Below are positions 30,849 to 39,903 of a DNA stretch of 64,000 nucleotides, piece by piece. The stretch spans positions 38,679-102,678 of the forward strand of contig DAIDAC010000004.1 in the NCBI GenBank assembly GCA_027310825.1, given 5' to 3'. Position numbers and translations under genes: made by a program. Position 1 is the stretch's first letter. Each line of letters starts with the position of its first letter. Origin of the DNA: Candidatus Micrarchaeaceae archaeon. Its GTDB lineage: Archaea > Micrarchaeota > Micrarchaeia > Micrarchaeales > Micrarchaeaceae. A model generated the notes under the pieces. The model did not search any database. It saw nothing but the letters and a program-made list of their open reading frames with translations, and was not told the DNA's origin.

Positions 30849-31001
30849 TCAATACGGTGTGATGCCCAGGCAGTATCGTCCCTGGACATTCTTGTCGGTT
30901 TCATCAACTAAACGCAAAGCGCTAGGCACATCAAAGCCTCGCCTAAGCAGTCTTGAAACCTCGTTTTGTTTTACCTTCTGTAACGGTTTTGTTTCGCCCA
31001 T
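30849..31001 (-). CDS. Small hypothetical protein (50 aa) downstream of map
   Basis: A 50-residue basic protein (MGETKPLQKVKQNEVSRLL...), likely real because GTGATATC sits directly before the ATG at 31001, the ribosome-site pattern seen for many genes in this window, and because it starts right at the end of the methionine aminopeptidase gene. Helical; ends in RYCLGITPY. No family recognised. Its end is convergent with nrdJ. Confidence 0.6.
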   Translation of the reverse strand: MGETKPLQKVKQNEVSRLLRRGFDVPSALRLVDETDKNVQGRYCLGITPY

Positions 31002-31005
31002 GATA

Positions 31006-31947
31006 TCACTTTGTAAGTATGATGCATCCATCTTTCTGTACAAGAACCTCTGCTTCTGCCTGTGCAACGATGGCGTTCTCATCGGGAATCTGCAATATCG
31101 GATACCTTTCCAAAGCGCCAGCTCGCGCAAGGTCAGAAAGTCCAGCATAAAGTTTGAATTTATCGCCTACAACATTGCTCAGCCATCTTGCGGCGAACGG
31201 CTCTGTGCTGCTTATCTTGAAAAGCTCCTCCTGGATTGCCCTGGCATCTCTTGATCTCACGCTTCCGTTTCCAACAAAGCCGAATATTTCACAAATGTCG
31301 CTTTCGCTGACCAGATTTCTTCTGCTTGTAGTGACGAACGGCTCGATCGCGATTACTTGGCCCTCTTCAAGAACGTCTTGGTCATTGTTGTCGTAATTCG
31401 GAATGAAAATAGTCGCATGGAGATCGTGCACTTCTACTCCGTGGCCACCGAGGTTCTTTATCGGGGAGAATCCCATCGAGGTTGCTGTATCTTCAATCAC
31501 TTTTCCAATTTCGCAAACAGCAACTCCTGCGCGAACTTTGCTTATTGCATTTTTCAGTGCAAGCTCAGCGCACTCTACAAGTTTCTGGTTGTTCTGCGAT
31601 AAGTCAACAGTGGCTGCACAATCGCCAAGTATTCCATTCTTGGATGCACCGAAATCAACCTTCACTACATCTTTGTCTCCGAACACCTTTTCATCAAGGA
31701 GCGATGGCGTATAGTGCGCTGCCTCGTTGTTCACCGACAAATTCAAGGGAAACGCACAGCCAAATCCATTGTCGCGGACGTATTTCTCCACATGTTCTGC
31801 GACATCAAGCAGCTTGACTCCGGGCTTTATCATAGACTTCGCCTTCTGCAGTGCCTTGAAGGACATGGCACCGACTTCGCTTATCTTGTTTATGCTGGGA
31901 TTGCGGTCAAGCTCGCCTTCATGCTCATGATTGTGGTCGTGCACCAT
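31006..31947 (-). CDS. map: Methionine aminopeptidase, type II
   Basis: Removes the initiator Met from nascent proteins. The 313 residues have the pita-bread fold with metal ligands in VDFGASKNGILGDCA (two Asp), GGHGVEVHDLHA (His), AIEPFVTT (Glu) and a C-terminal Glu in AEAEVLV. The insert after the His marks type II. An unusual His/Asp/Glu-rich N-terminus (HDHNHEHEGE) precedes the domain and could bind metal. It follows polB by 4 bases and is followed by the 50-aa ORF. Confidence 0.95.
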   Translation of the reverse strand: MVHDHNHEHEGELDRNPSINKISEVGAMSFKALQKAKSMIKPGVKLLDVAEHVEKYVRDNGFGCAFPLNLSVNNEAAHYTPSLLDEKVFGDKDVVKVDFGASKNGILGDCAATVDLSQNNQKLVECAELALKNAISKVRAGVAVCEIGKVIEDTATSMGFSPIKNLGGHGVEVHDLHATIFIPNYDNNDQDVLEEGQVIAIEPFVTTSRRNLVSESDICEIFGFVGNGSVRSRDARAIQEELFKISSTEPFAARWLSNVVGDKFKLYAGLSDLARAGALERYPILQIPDENAIVAQAEAEVLVQKDGCIILTK

Positions 31948-31951
31948 GCTC

Positions 31952-34429
31952 TCACATCAATTTCCTTTGTTTTCCAAGTCCTTTTAGCTCTTCCTCATCG
32001 AAGTCAAGTTCTTTCAATATCCTCATCGTTGCTGGAATTACCTGGTGGTCGATGTAATATTCGGGATCATAGTCTTTTGCCATGCCTTCCAGCTCTGCCT
32101 TGTCAGATATCGAGTTGCCGTGCTTTGTTATTATGTAACCGATTACTGAATGTTCCACCTCGTCACGGGTTTTAAAGCCCGCTTCAACAGCCTTCTTCGC
32201 AGCTGAGAGCTCTGGCGACTTTATCGCCTTGTAACCTTCTATTCCTTTTCGCAGCTGAGTGTTAATCACAAGTTCGTTTAATGGAACCTTTCCCTCGCGT
32301 AGTCGCTTTATCACATCTTTTACTATCTCTGCAGCCTTCTCCTTGCTGCCTTCTTTCAAAATCGTCTCAAGCACTGCCCTCTGCGTGTCTCTTGACACTC
32401 TTGACCAATCTCTTCGCACAAGTTCGAATCCTCTTATCTTTATTCTGCCTGATTCGGAGATAAGCGCATATTTCTTCTTTGCACCTGTAACCTCTCCCTG
32501 TGCCTTTTTGCCGACAAACACTCCTCTGGTGTAGAAATCCTCAAGCTCGAGTTCCATTGTTTCTGGAAGATGAATGTTGACTTCTTTCATAAACGCAAGC
32601 GCAGCGTCTTTGTTCTGCTGCTCCAGCAACATAATTATTGAATCTGTGTCTCCGTAGATGACACGGAACCCCTTTTTCTCGGCCAGTGCCATTGTATCCT
32701 TGATGTATTGCCTGCCATAGGCAGTGACTGCGGCAGCGCAGTCCCTAGAATACCATCGTGATCTAGCGTATCCCAAATAGCCATAGAAAGAGTTTGCAAC
32801 TATCTTTAAAGCCTGCGAGCTTGATCCCAACTCGATATCGTTCGGATTCTTTTTGTACTTCTTCTTTACCTCGCTTCTTTGCTCCACCAAATATCTCAAA
32901 ATCGTCGGTACTATCGACTTCCTTGTCTTGCTGAACCTTGTGCCGCCTGGTGCCTCGTAGTATTCACCATCTTTAACTATCGAAGAGGGATCTATGTTGT
33001 GCGATATTATTATCGAAGGGTACAAGCCTCTGAAGTCGAACACTGCCAGGTTGTTGTAGATTCCGGGATCTGGCGTCTTTACATATGCACCCTCAATTGG
33101 ATTCGCTTCTCTGCTTTTCATGTCGCGGTCCTCTGGTTTGTTAGGAATCACCTCTCCATACCGGTATGCCGCTCTCATCAGAGAGAACTCTACTAGCTGG
33201 CCTGCCGTCGACACAGAAACGTCAGTGAGCATATCTCCTGTAGTTTTCGCCAATGCGATCATTATCGGCGTAAATGTGCTGTAAACAGTCATCAACGCCT
33301 CAGAGTCGGCAAGACTGTAGTCAGCCAGCGCCTTCAGATCGTCTGCGCTTCCGTCCCAGTACTTGAATGTGTTAGCCTGCATCTCCTTCTTGTCTGCAGA
33401 CATCTTCTTTCCAGGATTTATCGCTTCGTAGACGTTCTTGAGGGTGTAGCTGTTAAGCTTCAGTATGTATTCTGCTGCTCCTACAACCGCAATGAATCTG
33501 ACTACAAGATACATGTCGATATGCACACGTCCGGCAATCTTCACCCTGTCGACCATGCCGTGCCTTTCTATCTTTGTCTCTCCTTCGTATCTGCTTAAAT
33601 TGAAATCAATCTTGAGGCGTTTTCCTCTTTCGATAAGGTATGCAATGTCGAAGTTCGCCGAGTTGTAACCCGAAATTATGTCGATGTCGAGTTCTCTCAC
33701 TTTCTCGACGAACCTCATTATCATAGCGGCTTCGTCCTTCACCGTTTCTACGAAAGGCCTGTCTATGTTTTTGTAGGTTATTACGCCGCTTCCGCTCTTT
33801 CCATTAGAAATGTAAACATAGCTTATCATAATTGATGGGTCGCGCTCCGGCCTTGGCATAGACGACGGATTGTACGCCTCTATATCGAATGCCATGATAT
33901 TGAGTGGTGCAGGTGTCGCTGTGCTCTCCTTCATAGAAATCAATGAAAGCGAACCGCCCTCTCTTTTCACTTTAATTGTGTAACAGACTAGCGGGATTAT
34001 TCCGGTGTCGATCACGTACCTCTTTGCGAACGGTATGTCGTATTCGAAAGACCGCCCAAACTTTGTGAATCCTTCTCCCAGCTTCGGAACCTGCGAAGGT
34101 ATCTTTGTGTGGACCCGAAAGCCCTTAACCTTCTCTCCTATGAACTGCCTTTCGTCTGCAACAACGCTCTCTGGCCTGAATACGATTCCATTTTCATTTA
34201 CGGAAAGCGCAGTTATCTCATCTTCTGCCATCTGTGCATTCGGTATGAAGTAGAAATATGGCTTGAACTTCCTGTCGAATACCTCGTAGGCCTTTCCGTT
34301 CACGCTCTTGACAGTTAGCCTGATTAATCCTTGGTCGTCTTTGACTAGATAATCCACGTCTAGCACAGCTCCGACTAGCTCAAGCTCATTTGCATTGCCT
34401 ATGTCGCCACTCGAAGAATCAGTCTTCAT
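31952..34429 (-). CDS. polB: Family B DNA polymerase
   Basis: An 825-residue replicative-type polymerase. The 3'-5' exonuclease motifs are MAFDIEAYN, SGYNSANFDIAYL and YSLADSEA. Polymerase motifs follow: A in FDFRGLYPSIIISHN, B in KIVANSFYGYLGYAR, and C in YGDTDSI. Length is close to other archaeal PolB enzymes, and no intein interrupts it, unlike many relatives. It sits upstream of map on the same strand. Confidence 0.97.
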   Translation of the reverse strand: MKTDSSSGDIGNANELELVGAVLDVDYLVKDDQGLIRLTVKSVNGKAYEVFDRKFKPYFYFIPNAQMAEDEITALSVNENGIVFRPESVVADERQFIGEKVKGFRVHTKIPSQVPKLGEGFTKFGRSFEYDIPFAKRYVIDTGIIPLVCYTIKVKREGGSLSLISMKESTATPAPLNIMAFDIEAYNPSSMPRPERDPSIMISYVYISNGKSGSGVITYKNIDRPFVETVKDEAAMIMRFVEKVRELDIDIISGYNSANFDIAYLIERGKRLKIDFNLSRYEGETKIERHGMVDRVKIAGRVHIDMYLVVRFIAVVGAAEYILKLNSYTLKNVYEAINPGKKMSADKKEMQANTFKYWDGSADDLKALADYSLADSEALMTVYSTFTPIMIALAKTTGDMLTDVSVSTAGQLVEFSLMRAAYRYGEVIPNKPEDRDMKSREANPIEGAYVKTPDPGIYNNLAVFDFRGLYPSIIISHNIDPSSIVKDGEYYEAPGGTRFSKTRKSIVPTILRYLVEQRSEVKKKYKKNPNDIELGSSSQALKIVANSFYGYLGYARSRWYSRDCAAAVTAYGRQYIKDTMALAEKKGFRVIYGDTDSIIMLLEQQNKDAALAFMKEVNIHLPETMELELEDFYTRGVFVGKKAQGEVTGAKKKYALISESGRIKIRGFELVRRDWSRVSRDTQRAVLETILKEGSKEKAAEIVKDVIKRLREGKVPLNELVINTQLRKGIEGYKAIKSPELSAAKKAVEAGFKTRDEVEHSVIGYIITKHGNSISDKAELEGMAKDYDPEYYIDHQVIPATMRILKELDFDEEELKGLGKQRKLM

Positions 34430-34481
34430 AAGCAGGATGTCCTGCGCCAGCGGCGCACCATGTTAATATTGCACTGCTTGC

Positions 34482-34898
34482 TTACTTTGCCTCCTGTATC
34501 TTTGTCGTGCTTATCACGAGCGGAGGTATCAAGCCAAGCGCGTATGCGACAAGAGTTCCTGTCGCGCTGCATCTGAAGTTCAGGCCGTTGATTATCTCTT
34601 CTGCCACTTCTACAGGGAGCGTTTTCTTTTCAGACCATCTCTTTGTGATGTTTACTACGTTGTCCTTGGTCTCAGTTATCTCGACTACTCCTCCTAGCTT
34701 TAGCTGGCCTATGTTCTTTGCGTCCTTCTGGTCGCTGTCATAGTAATCAGCTACGAAAGTGTAGTTGACCTTTACCTTTGTCCCGTCAGCGTTTACAGAA
34801 TCAAGATTGATGTTAAGCCTTGGAAATCTCTGCTTAGCCAATGAGTCTGCCGAATCGATTCTCCCCTCTACGTGGGATATTGTGAAGCCTGTTATCAT
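34482..34898 (-). CDS. Conserved hypothetical protein
   Basis: 138 residues, with an alternation of hydrophobic and polar residues suggesting a beta-sheet domain (RLNINLDSVNADGTKVKVNYTFVADYY, GQLKLGGVVEITE) and a C-terminal segment LNFRCSATGTLVAYALGLIPPLVIS. The overall look recalls SecB-fold archaeal proteins, but I cannot place it. A ribosome site (ACGTGATT) lies just before the ATG. It precedes polB on the same strand. Confidence 0.65.
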   Translation of the reverse strand: MITGFTISHVEGRIDSADSLAKQRFPRLNINLDSVNADGTKVKVNYTFVADYYDSDQKDAKNIGQLKLGGVVEITETKDNVVNITKRWSEKKTLPVEVAEEIINGLNFRCSATGTLVAYALGLIPPLVISTTKIQEAK

Positions 34899-35099
34899 AG
34901 AATCACGTCAGCTATCCTTTATCGGCAAGCTATTTAAAAGGTATGGCAAACTTCCGGAAAACCCTCTACGGAAAGGCATATATATCTGACCGGACCGCAT
35001 AGTTCTGTCGATAACAAAGACGGATACGTTAATCGGCGAAACTAAGAGGAAAGTGCTAAATAGCACCGGCCTCTTATATACCTGTAAATTGGATTTAGG

Positions 35100-35903
35100 A
35101 TGAGTACCTCACAGAGATCAGCATATTACCCCCCACCGGGGACAAACACGCGCGAGTTGCAGACTAGCGGGCGCGCCGAGCGCTCAGACAGCAGATTTCC
35201 AGAGGGCAATGTTCCTTCTTCTATGAGGCCGCCAAAAGAGGAGAAATTGTCGGTAGGCGACGAAAGACCGATTCCATCACCAGAGCTTCTTGAAAACTAT
35301 AAAGCAAACCTAACTAGAGAGGCGCAGAAGCTGGCCAGCGCCCTAAGGTCAAAAGAGGGATTCGTAGAGGTGCGGACAGAGACCATAACCGACATAATAG
35401 AATCAAGGCTTGGCGTTGTCTATCTAATCAACTTAAACGCAGCTACAATAACCGCGGAAGTGCTGCTTTCTATAGAAAACGACACTGAAATAAAGGCAAA
35501 GAACTCAGTTCTCAGAAGGATGTACATGGACCTGTGGGAGGTCGTCGATGCAATGCACAAGATAGCTGCGGGAGTGCCAGCCCACAGAGAAGACAGAATA
35601 AAGGACCATGTCGCTTCAACAGATTTCGTAAAAGAATGGAAAGTCATACTTGCAGCAGAAGAGGCGCTGAGAATCCCAGAACCTGTAAAGGCAGCAGAGC
35701 TTCTGATAGAAAAACTTCCAGAGCCGCACAACGAGAGGTTCAAGAACTTCCTGCCAGACGATTCGAAGCTGCGCCAACTAAGAAGGCAGGTCAAGCTTGA
35801 CGATGTTGCACCAGAAAAAGCGGGTGCGCCTTCAGAAGAGCAAAAGGCAAAAGACACTATTGCAGAAAAGAATGGCAAAGGCACAGACCCGGCATACCGT
35901 TAA
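35100..35903 (+). CDS. Hypothetical protein, probably leaderless
   Basis: 267 residues. The first ~70 are disordered-looking and rich in Ser, Pro, Arg and Gly, the middle is helical and charged, and the last ~35 are a Lys/Glu/Ala tail. No motif recognised. The TATA box CTTATATACC lies about 27 bases before the ATG, so transcript and coding start nearly coincide. The end overlaps the convergent CDP-alcohol phosphatidyltransferase by four bases. Confidence 0.6.
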   Translation: MSTSQRSAYYPPPGTNTRELQTSGRAERSDSRFPEGNVPSSMRPPKEEKLSVGDERPIPSPELLENYKANLTREAQKLASALRSKEGFVEVRTETITDIIESRLGVVYLINLNAATITAEVLLSIENDTEIKAKNSVLRRMYMDLWEVVDAMHKIAAGVPAHREDRIKDHVASTDFVKEWKVILAAEEALRIPEPVKAAELLIEKLPEPHNERFKNFLPDDSKLRQLRRQVKLDDVAPEKAGAPSEEQKAKDTIAEKNGKGTDPAYR

Positions 35904-36556
35904 GCCAGATTCTCATAAACTTCGGCAGCTCCTCTAAGCAATATCACAAACACCAGCGCAGCGATCAGCACATAACCGAACCAGAGCGGCCACGCCGATA
36001 TGTAGACAAAAGGAAGGTATGCGAAAGTGGCAGTCTTCAGTATGTTAATGAGCGCTCTGCTGAAGTTAGAGGCGTAAACAACGCGCGCAAATCTGCTCTT
36101 CATCTTCGACGAAGTGCCCTTCGACGCCATCATGGCGTCTACAAAAGAGTGGCGCAATATAACGATTATGAAAACTAAGAGCGGAACTATGTTTATGTAC
36201 GTGAATACCATCCAGAATAGATATTCGACAGCTCTGTCGCCGGCAACGTCGAATCGCGCTCCGTGGGGCGCCACCTTTGACAGTTTGTCCTTGTAAGCGC
36301 GGATCGTTTTCGAGATCGATTTATTCCCGAAAACCGATGCACGAACATAGTCGGTGAATCCAACTTTCCCGCTGCTAACCTGCACAAGCGCAAAGAATCC
36401 ATCTAAGGCGTCCATCACAACAAGGATTATTATTGCAGCAGCAAGCGCCCAAGGGTTGAACTTCGCCAATATTCCGTAGACAACCGCTACGGCTATCAGC
36501 ACTCTCAGCACAGTGGTCGCGTCTGCAGCTCTCATGTAATCTTTTATATCAGGCAA
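35900..36556 (-). CDS. CDP-alcohol phosphatidyltransferase with an insertion in the catalytic motif
   Basis: A 218-residue membrane enzyme that joins a CDP-activated lipid to an alcohol in phospholipid synthesis. The signature D-x2-DG-x2-AR-x8-G-x3-D-x3-D is present but split: MDALDGFFA (Asp49, Asp52) and, after a ~40-residue charged stretch, GARFDVAGD (Gly99, Asp103, Asp107). The spacing inside each half is exact, but the halves are normally only ~9 residues apart, and the AR becomes AL. At least four hydrophobic segments follow. The substrate alcohol (inositol phosphate, glycerol, serine) cannot be assigned. Confidence 0.82.
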   Translation of the reverse strand: MPDIKDYMRAADATTVLRVLIAVAVVYGILAKFNPWALAAAIIILVVMDALDGFFALVQVSSGKVGFTDYVRASVFGNKSISKTIRAYKDKLSKVAPHGARFDVAGDRAVEYLFWMVFTYINIVPLLVFIIVILRHSFVDAMMASKGTSSKMKSRFARVVYASNFSRALINILKTATFAYLPFVYISAWPLWFGYVLIAALVFVILLRGAAEVYENLA

Positions 36557-36598
36557 AACAAGAGCTAATAAGCTTTTGCGAGCTTAAGTAATGCTTGC

Positions 36599-36671
36599 AG
36601 CCCCATCGTCTAGCGGCCAAGGACCGCGGGCTTTGGACCCGTGTACGTCGGTTCGAATCCGACTGGGGCTA
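36599..36671 (+). tRNA. tRNA-Gln(UUG)
   Basis: 73 nt. Acceptor AGCCCCA/TGGGGCT, discriminator A, anticodon arm GCGGG-CTTTGGA-CCCGT (anticodon TTG) and T-arm GTCGG/CCGAC are intact; no intron. It lies 12 bases before the transporter that follows. Confidence 0.94.
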
Positions 36672-36682
36672 TTGGTGTTCCA

Positions 36683-37546
36683 ATGATAGAATGGTATTAT
36701 CTAATTGTCGCATCGTCAGTATTCAACGCCGCCAGCCTGATTATCGAGAAGCGCCTTGTCAGGCAGGAACACGCGCTCGCGTTCAGCATGTCATTCTCCT
36801 TCATAATAGGGCTAATGTCGCTTCTGCTAATTCCTTTCACAACATTATCGCTAACTCCGCTTTCTGCCCTTCTGACAGTTGCATACAGCGTCACGCTCGC
36901 GCTTGGATATTGGATGTCTGCAAGGCTTTTCAGGCACGGGAGCCTGTCTACAGGGTCTCCGCTCTACAACATACTCCCGGTTATCATCGTAGTTTTTCTG
37001 GGATTCCTTCTTTTAGGAGAGGCACTTAGCATTACCGAATACGCCGCGATTGCTGTAATGATATTTGCTGCGTTCTTCATGGTGTCTGCGTCGAACAAAA
37101 AACGAGACAAGAACGACAAAGAGTTCTACGACCAACTGGTGATAATAAATGCGATTGTCGTCGGCATAGGCTGGATAATACTAAAATACGCGCTCGAATT
37201 CACCGGCTCCGTCACATTCATCTTTTTCACAAGCATGATAACACCCATGATCGTGTGGCTGTTGCTGCAAAAGAGAACTGCGATTTACAAACAGCAAACC
37301 CGGATAGACATCGAAATGTATGCAAAGCCAATCGCAATCATGGCGGTCGTGACGCTCGCATACAGGATTTTTTTATATACTGCAGTCTCGGCAACGCAGG
37401 TCGCCCTCGCAGCGCCGCTCAACAGCACGCTTGTAGTAATGATAACAGTCCTTTTTGGAGGACTTCTCTTCGGAGAGCACCACATAAAAAGGAAAATCAT
37501 TCTGTCTGCAATAATGCTGGTTGCAGCATATGTCCTTATCGCATAA
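36683..37546 (+). CDS. EamA/DMT-family transporter
   Basis: A 287-residue protein with ten hydrophobic segments arranged as two EamA repeats, the drug/metabolite transporter plan. Each half ends with a typical segment (VVFLGFLLLGEALSITEYAAIAVMI and ITVLFGGLLFGEHHIKRKIILSAIML). GGTGTT precedes the ATG at 36683; the open frame upstream of this runs through tRNA-Gln and is not coding. Substrate unknown. Confidence 0.85.
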   Translation: MIEWYYLIVASSVFNAASLIIEKRLVRQEHALAFSMSFSFIIGLMSLLLIPFTTLSLTPLSALLTVAYSVTLALGYWMSARLFRHGSLSTGSPLYNILPVIIVVFLGFLLLGEALSITEYAAIAVMIFAAFFMVSASNKKRDKNDKEFYDQLVIINAIVVGIGWIILKYALEFTGSVTFIFFTSMITPMIVWLLLQKRTAIYKQQTRIDIEMYAKPIAIMAVVTLAYRIFLYTAVSATQVALAAPLNSTLVVMITVLFGGLLFGEHHIKRKIILSAIMLVAAYVLIA

Positions 37547-37657
37547 GCTAAAACGATACGATAGGAATAAATTAGGCAACGTTAAATCAATTGCGTGATG
37601 ACTCACGAGGTATTTCTGATAAGTGATGAAGAAGAGAGTCGCTGAAAAGGTTTTTTC

Positions 37658-38269
37658 ATGGCAAAAGTAACGAAGAAGCTTGAGCAATCAAAAGAGGGAA
37701 AGCAGAAAAGCCCTATGAAACTAGGCCTGTCGTTTGCGATAGGCATAGCAACGATATTCATAATCGTAGCGGCCCTGTCTATACTGAGCATTAACAATGC
37801 AAAGCCTTCAACTACAACGCTCAGCACTAGCACCACGACCATTTCCGCCCACACCAGTTTTCTCGGAGCAAACCAGCTCAACAGCATATTTCCAGTAGCA
37901 CCGATAAAGATATGGAACGGCACAGCAAACACTCCGGCCTACGTTTATCTTGCGGAGAACATATCTCTCCAGAGCGAGGGTTACATGAATGCCACAACAA
38001 TCGGCAACTGCGACGGATGGAAGCCCTGCATTGGCATGCTATTCTTCCCGTTCAATGAAACGCCCCCGGTGTGCTTCTGGATGCACGACACAATAATGCC
38101 GCTCAAGCAAGTATGGTTCAACCTCAACGGAACAATATCGGCCATGGCAAACGCGACTCCAGAAACAGACACGCCGATCTGCCACAATGGCGTCGCAGTG
38201 CTCGAAACGTCGATAAACCAGAGCATTACCTCTTCGTACAGACTAGTCCCTGTCAACAGTACGGGCTAG
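37658..38269 (+). CDS. Membrane-anchored DUF192 protein
   Basis: 203 residues. A basic cytoplasmic start (about 1-20) is followed by one membrane segment (about 22-46, LSFAIGIATIFIIVAALSIL), a Thr/Ser-rich linker and an outward-facing DUF192-like domain: GMLFFPFNETPPVCFWMHDTIMPLKQVWF matches the family core (GMLF...FWM-x-NT-x-x-PLD-x-x-F). Four Cys in the outer domain could form disulfides. Function unknown. A soluble relative is encoded at 47439-47846. Confidence 0.78.
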   Translation: MAKVTKKLEQSKEGKQKSPMKLGLSFAIGIATIFIIVAALSILSINNAKPSTTTLSTSTTTISAHTSFLGANQLNSIFPVAPIKIWNGTANTPAYVYLAENISLQSEGYMNATTIGNCDGWKPCIGMLFFPFNETPPVCFWMHDTIMPLKQVWFNLNGTISAMANATPETDTPICHNGVAVLETSINQSITSSYRLVPVNSTG

Positions 38270-38644
38270 CTACTTCCGGTAGCCCTTAAGGGCGCTCTGT
38301 GCGGCTTTTAGAGAAAGAGTTGCACACTTCAGCCTGACGGGACCGGGATCTATTCCGAGAAGATCAGTGATTGTAGGAATTCCCATCTTGTTTATTTCTG
38401 CAAGTGTCTTGCCCTTCAGATGGTCAGTAAGCATAGACGCCGTGCCTATGCTTATCGCACATCCCACTCCATCGAACTTCGCGTCGGCGACTTTTCCGTC
38501 TTCTATCTCGAGATAAATGGTAATGTCGTCACCGCACAATGGATTGTAGCCGTGGTGGCTTGCGCTTGCATTTGCTATCACACCTTTGTTGTGCGGATGC
38601 TCATAATGCGCAACTATTTCCTCAGCATAAAGTTCCATGCTCAA
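38270..38644 (-). CDS. sufU: Iron-sulfur cluster assembly scaffold/sulfur-transfer protein SufU/IscU-like
   Basis: 124 residues of the NifU-N family. The three conserved Cys are Cys37 (NPLCGDD, with Asp39), Cys62 (GVGCAIS) and Cys107 (RLKCATLSLKA). The last motif is of the SufU type, while the Cys62-Cys107 spacing is short as in IscU, so scaffold or zinc-dependent sulfur acceptor are both possible. Its start overlaps the sufS stop, and it is the last gene of the leftward suf operon. Confidence 0.93.
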   Translation of the reverse strand: MSMELYAEEIVAHYEHPHNKGVIANASASHHGYNPLCGDDITIYLEIEDGKVADAKFDGVGCAISIGTASMLTDHLKGKTLAEINKMGIPTITDLLGIDPGPVRLKCATLSLKAAQSALKGYRK

Positions 38645-39903
38645 GCAAGCACCTCAGTTTTGTTTATTTTAAAGGTGTTCTTCACCTTCTCTATCGCAGC
38701 GATTGCCTTATCAACATCTTCTTCATTGTTGTAGATGTAGAAGCTCATCCTCGAGAGGGCCGGCTGTTTCAGAACCTCAACTACTAGCGGCATCGCGCAG
38801 TGGTGTCCTGCACGTATTGCAACACCTTCCGTGTCAAATATCGAAGCAACATCGTGCGGATGTATATCATCGATCGAGAAAGCGACTACACCTCCGCGTT
38901 CATCGAGCCTGTTCACCGGCAAGCCGTACACCTTTACGTGCTTTACAGATGAAAGTTTCTCAAGTGCATAATTTGTCAGCCGCTTTTCGTGATCACGGAC
39001 GTTTTTCATACCAATCTTCTTCAGATAATCCACCGCAACCCCGAGTGCAATCCCGCCTTCTATGTTTGCTGTACCTGCCTCGAACTTCCAAGGAAGATCG
39101 TTCGGTGTGTATGAGAACCGCTCCACGGTTTTTATCATATCGCCACCACCGAACATCGGCGGCATGTAATCGAGAAGCTCCTTCTTCGCATAAAGGACAC
39201 CGATTCCTGTCGGTCCGAGCATCTTGTGGCCTGAGAAAGCGTAAAAGTCTGCATCTATTTCACGTACGTCTACTGGCATGTGCGGCACTGACTGCGCACC
39301 GTCTATCAGTATTCTAGCTCCGTTCTCATGAGCAGTCTTTGCCATCGACTTCACATCAACGATTGTGCCAAGCACGTTCGAAGCGTGTGTAATCGCAACA
39401 AGTTTTGGCCGCTTTTCCATCTGCTCCTTGACGCTGTTGCCATCAAGTTCGTCGTGGTTCTGATTTAGCTTTATATAATCGAGAATCGCACCCTTCCTTT
39501 TGACCAAGTCGATCCACGGAACAATGTTGCTGTGGTGCTCCATTTCTGTTATGAGTATCCTATCTCCCTTTCCGATGTTCTGCTCTGCCCATGTTCTTGC
39601 AACAAGATTTATCGACTCTGTTGTGTTTCTTGTGTAGACTATTTCTTCTATAGAATCTGCATTGATGAAAGAAGCGACCTTCTTCTTCGATTTTTCATAT
39701 TCGAACGTAGCTTTCTCCGCAATTTGGTAGACGCCACGATGGATATTCGCGTTGTAAGTCTTGTAGTACTTCGAAATCGCGTTTATTACCTTCTTCGGTT
39801 TCTGCGAAGTGGCTGCGCTGTCCAGATATATCAAAGGCTTGCCATCGATTTTTATCTTCAGAATCGGGAAGTCCTTCCTTATTTTCTCAACATCGAGGCT
39901 CAT
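38641..39903 (-). CDS. sufS: Cysteine desulfurase SufS
   Basis: A 420-residue class V aminotransferase-fold enzyme that takes sulfur from cysteine for cluster assembly. The PLP lysine is in FSGHKMLGPTG, the active-site Cys in IRAGHHCAMPLV, and ITEMEHHSNIVPW and the YLDSAATSQKP start are typical of the group II (SufS/CsdA) type. It overlaps sufC by four bases and sufU by four, giving tight coupling. Confidence 0.96.
   Translation of the reverse strand: MSLDVEKIRKDFPILKIKIDGKPLIYLDSAATSQKPKKVINAISKYYKTYNANIHRGVYQIAEKATFEYEKSKKKVASFINADSIEEIVYTRNTTESINLVARTWAEQNIGKGDRILITEMEHHSNIVPWIDLVKRKGAILDYIKLNQNHDELDGNSVKEQMEKRPKLVAITHASNVLGTIVDVKSMAKTAHENGARILIDGAQSVPHMPVDVREIDADFYAFSGHKMLGPTGIGVLYAKKELLDYMPPMFGGGDMIKTVERFSYTPNDLPWKFEAGTANIEGGIALGVAVDYLKKIGMKNVRDHEKRLTNYALEKLSSVKHVKVYGLPVNRLDERGGVVAFSIDDIHPHDVASIFDTEGVAIRAGHHCAMPLVVEVLKQPALSRMSFYIYNNEEDVDKAIAAIEKVKNTFKINKTEVLA

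Noticed and set aside
31952..34429. Intein in PolB
   Set aside because: The frame is a continuous 825 residues with normal spacing between motifs A, B and C.
36641..36682. N-terminal extension of the EamA transporter
   Set aside because: It lies inside tRNA-Gln; the ATG at 36683 has a ribosome site.
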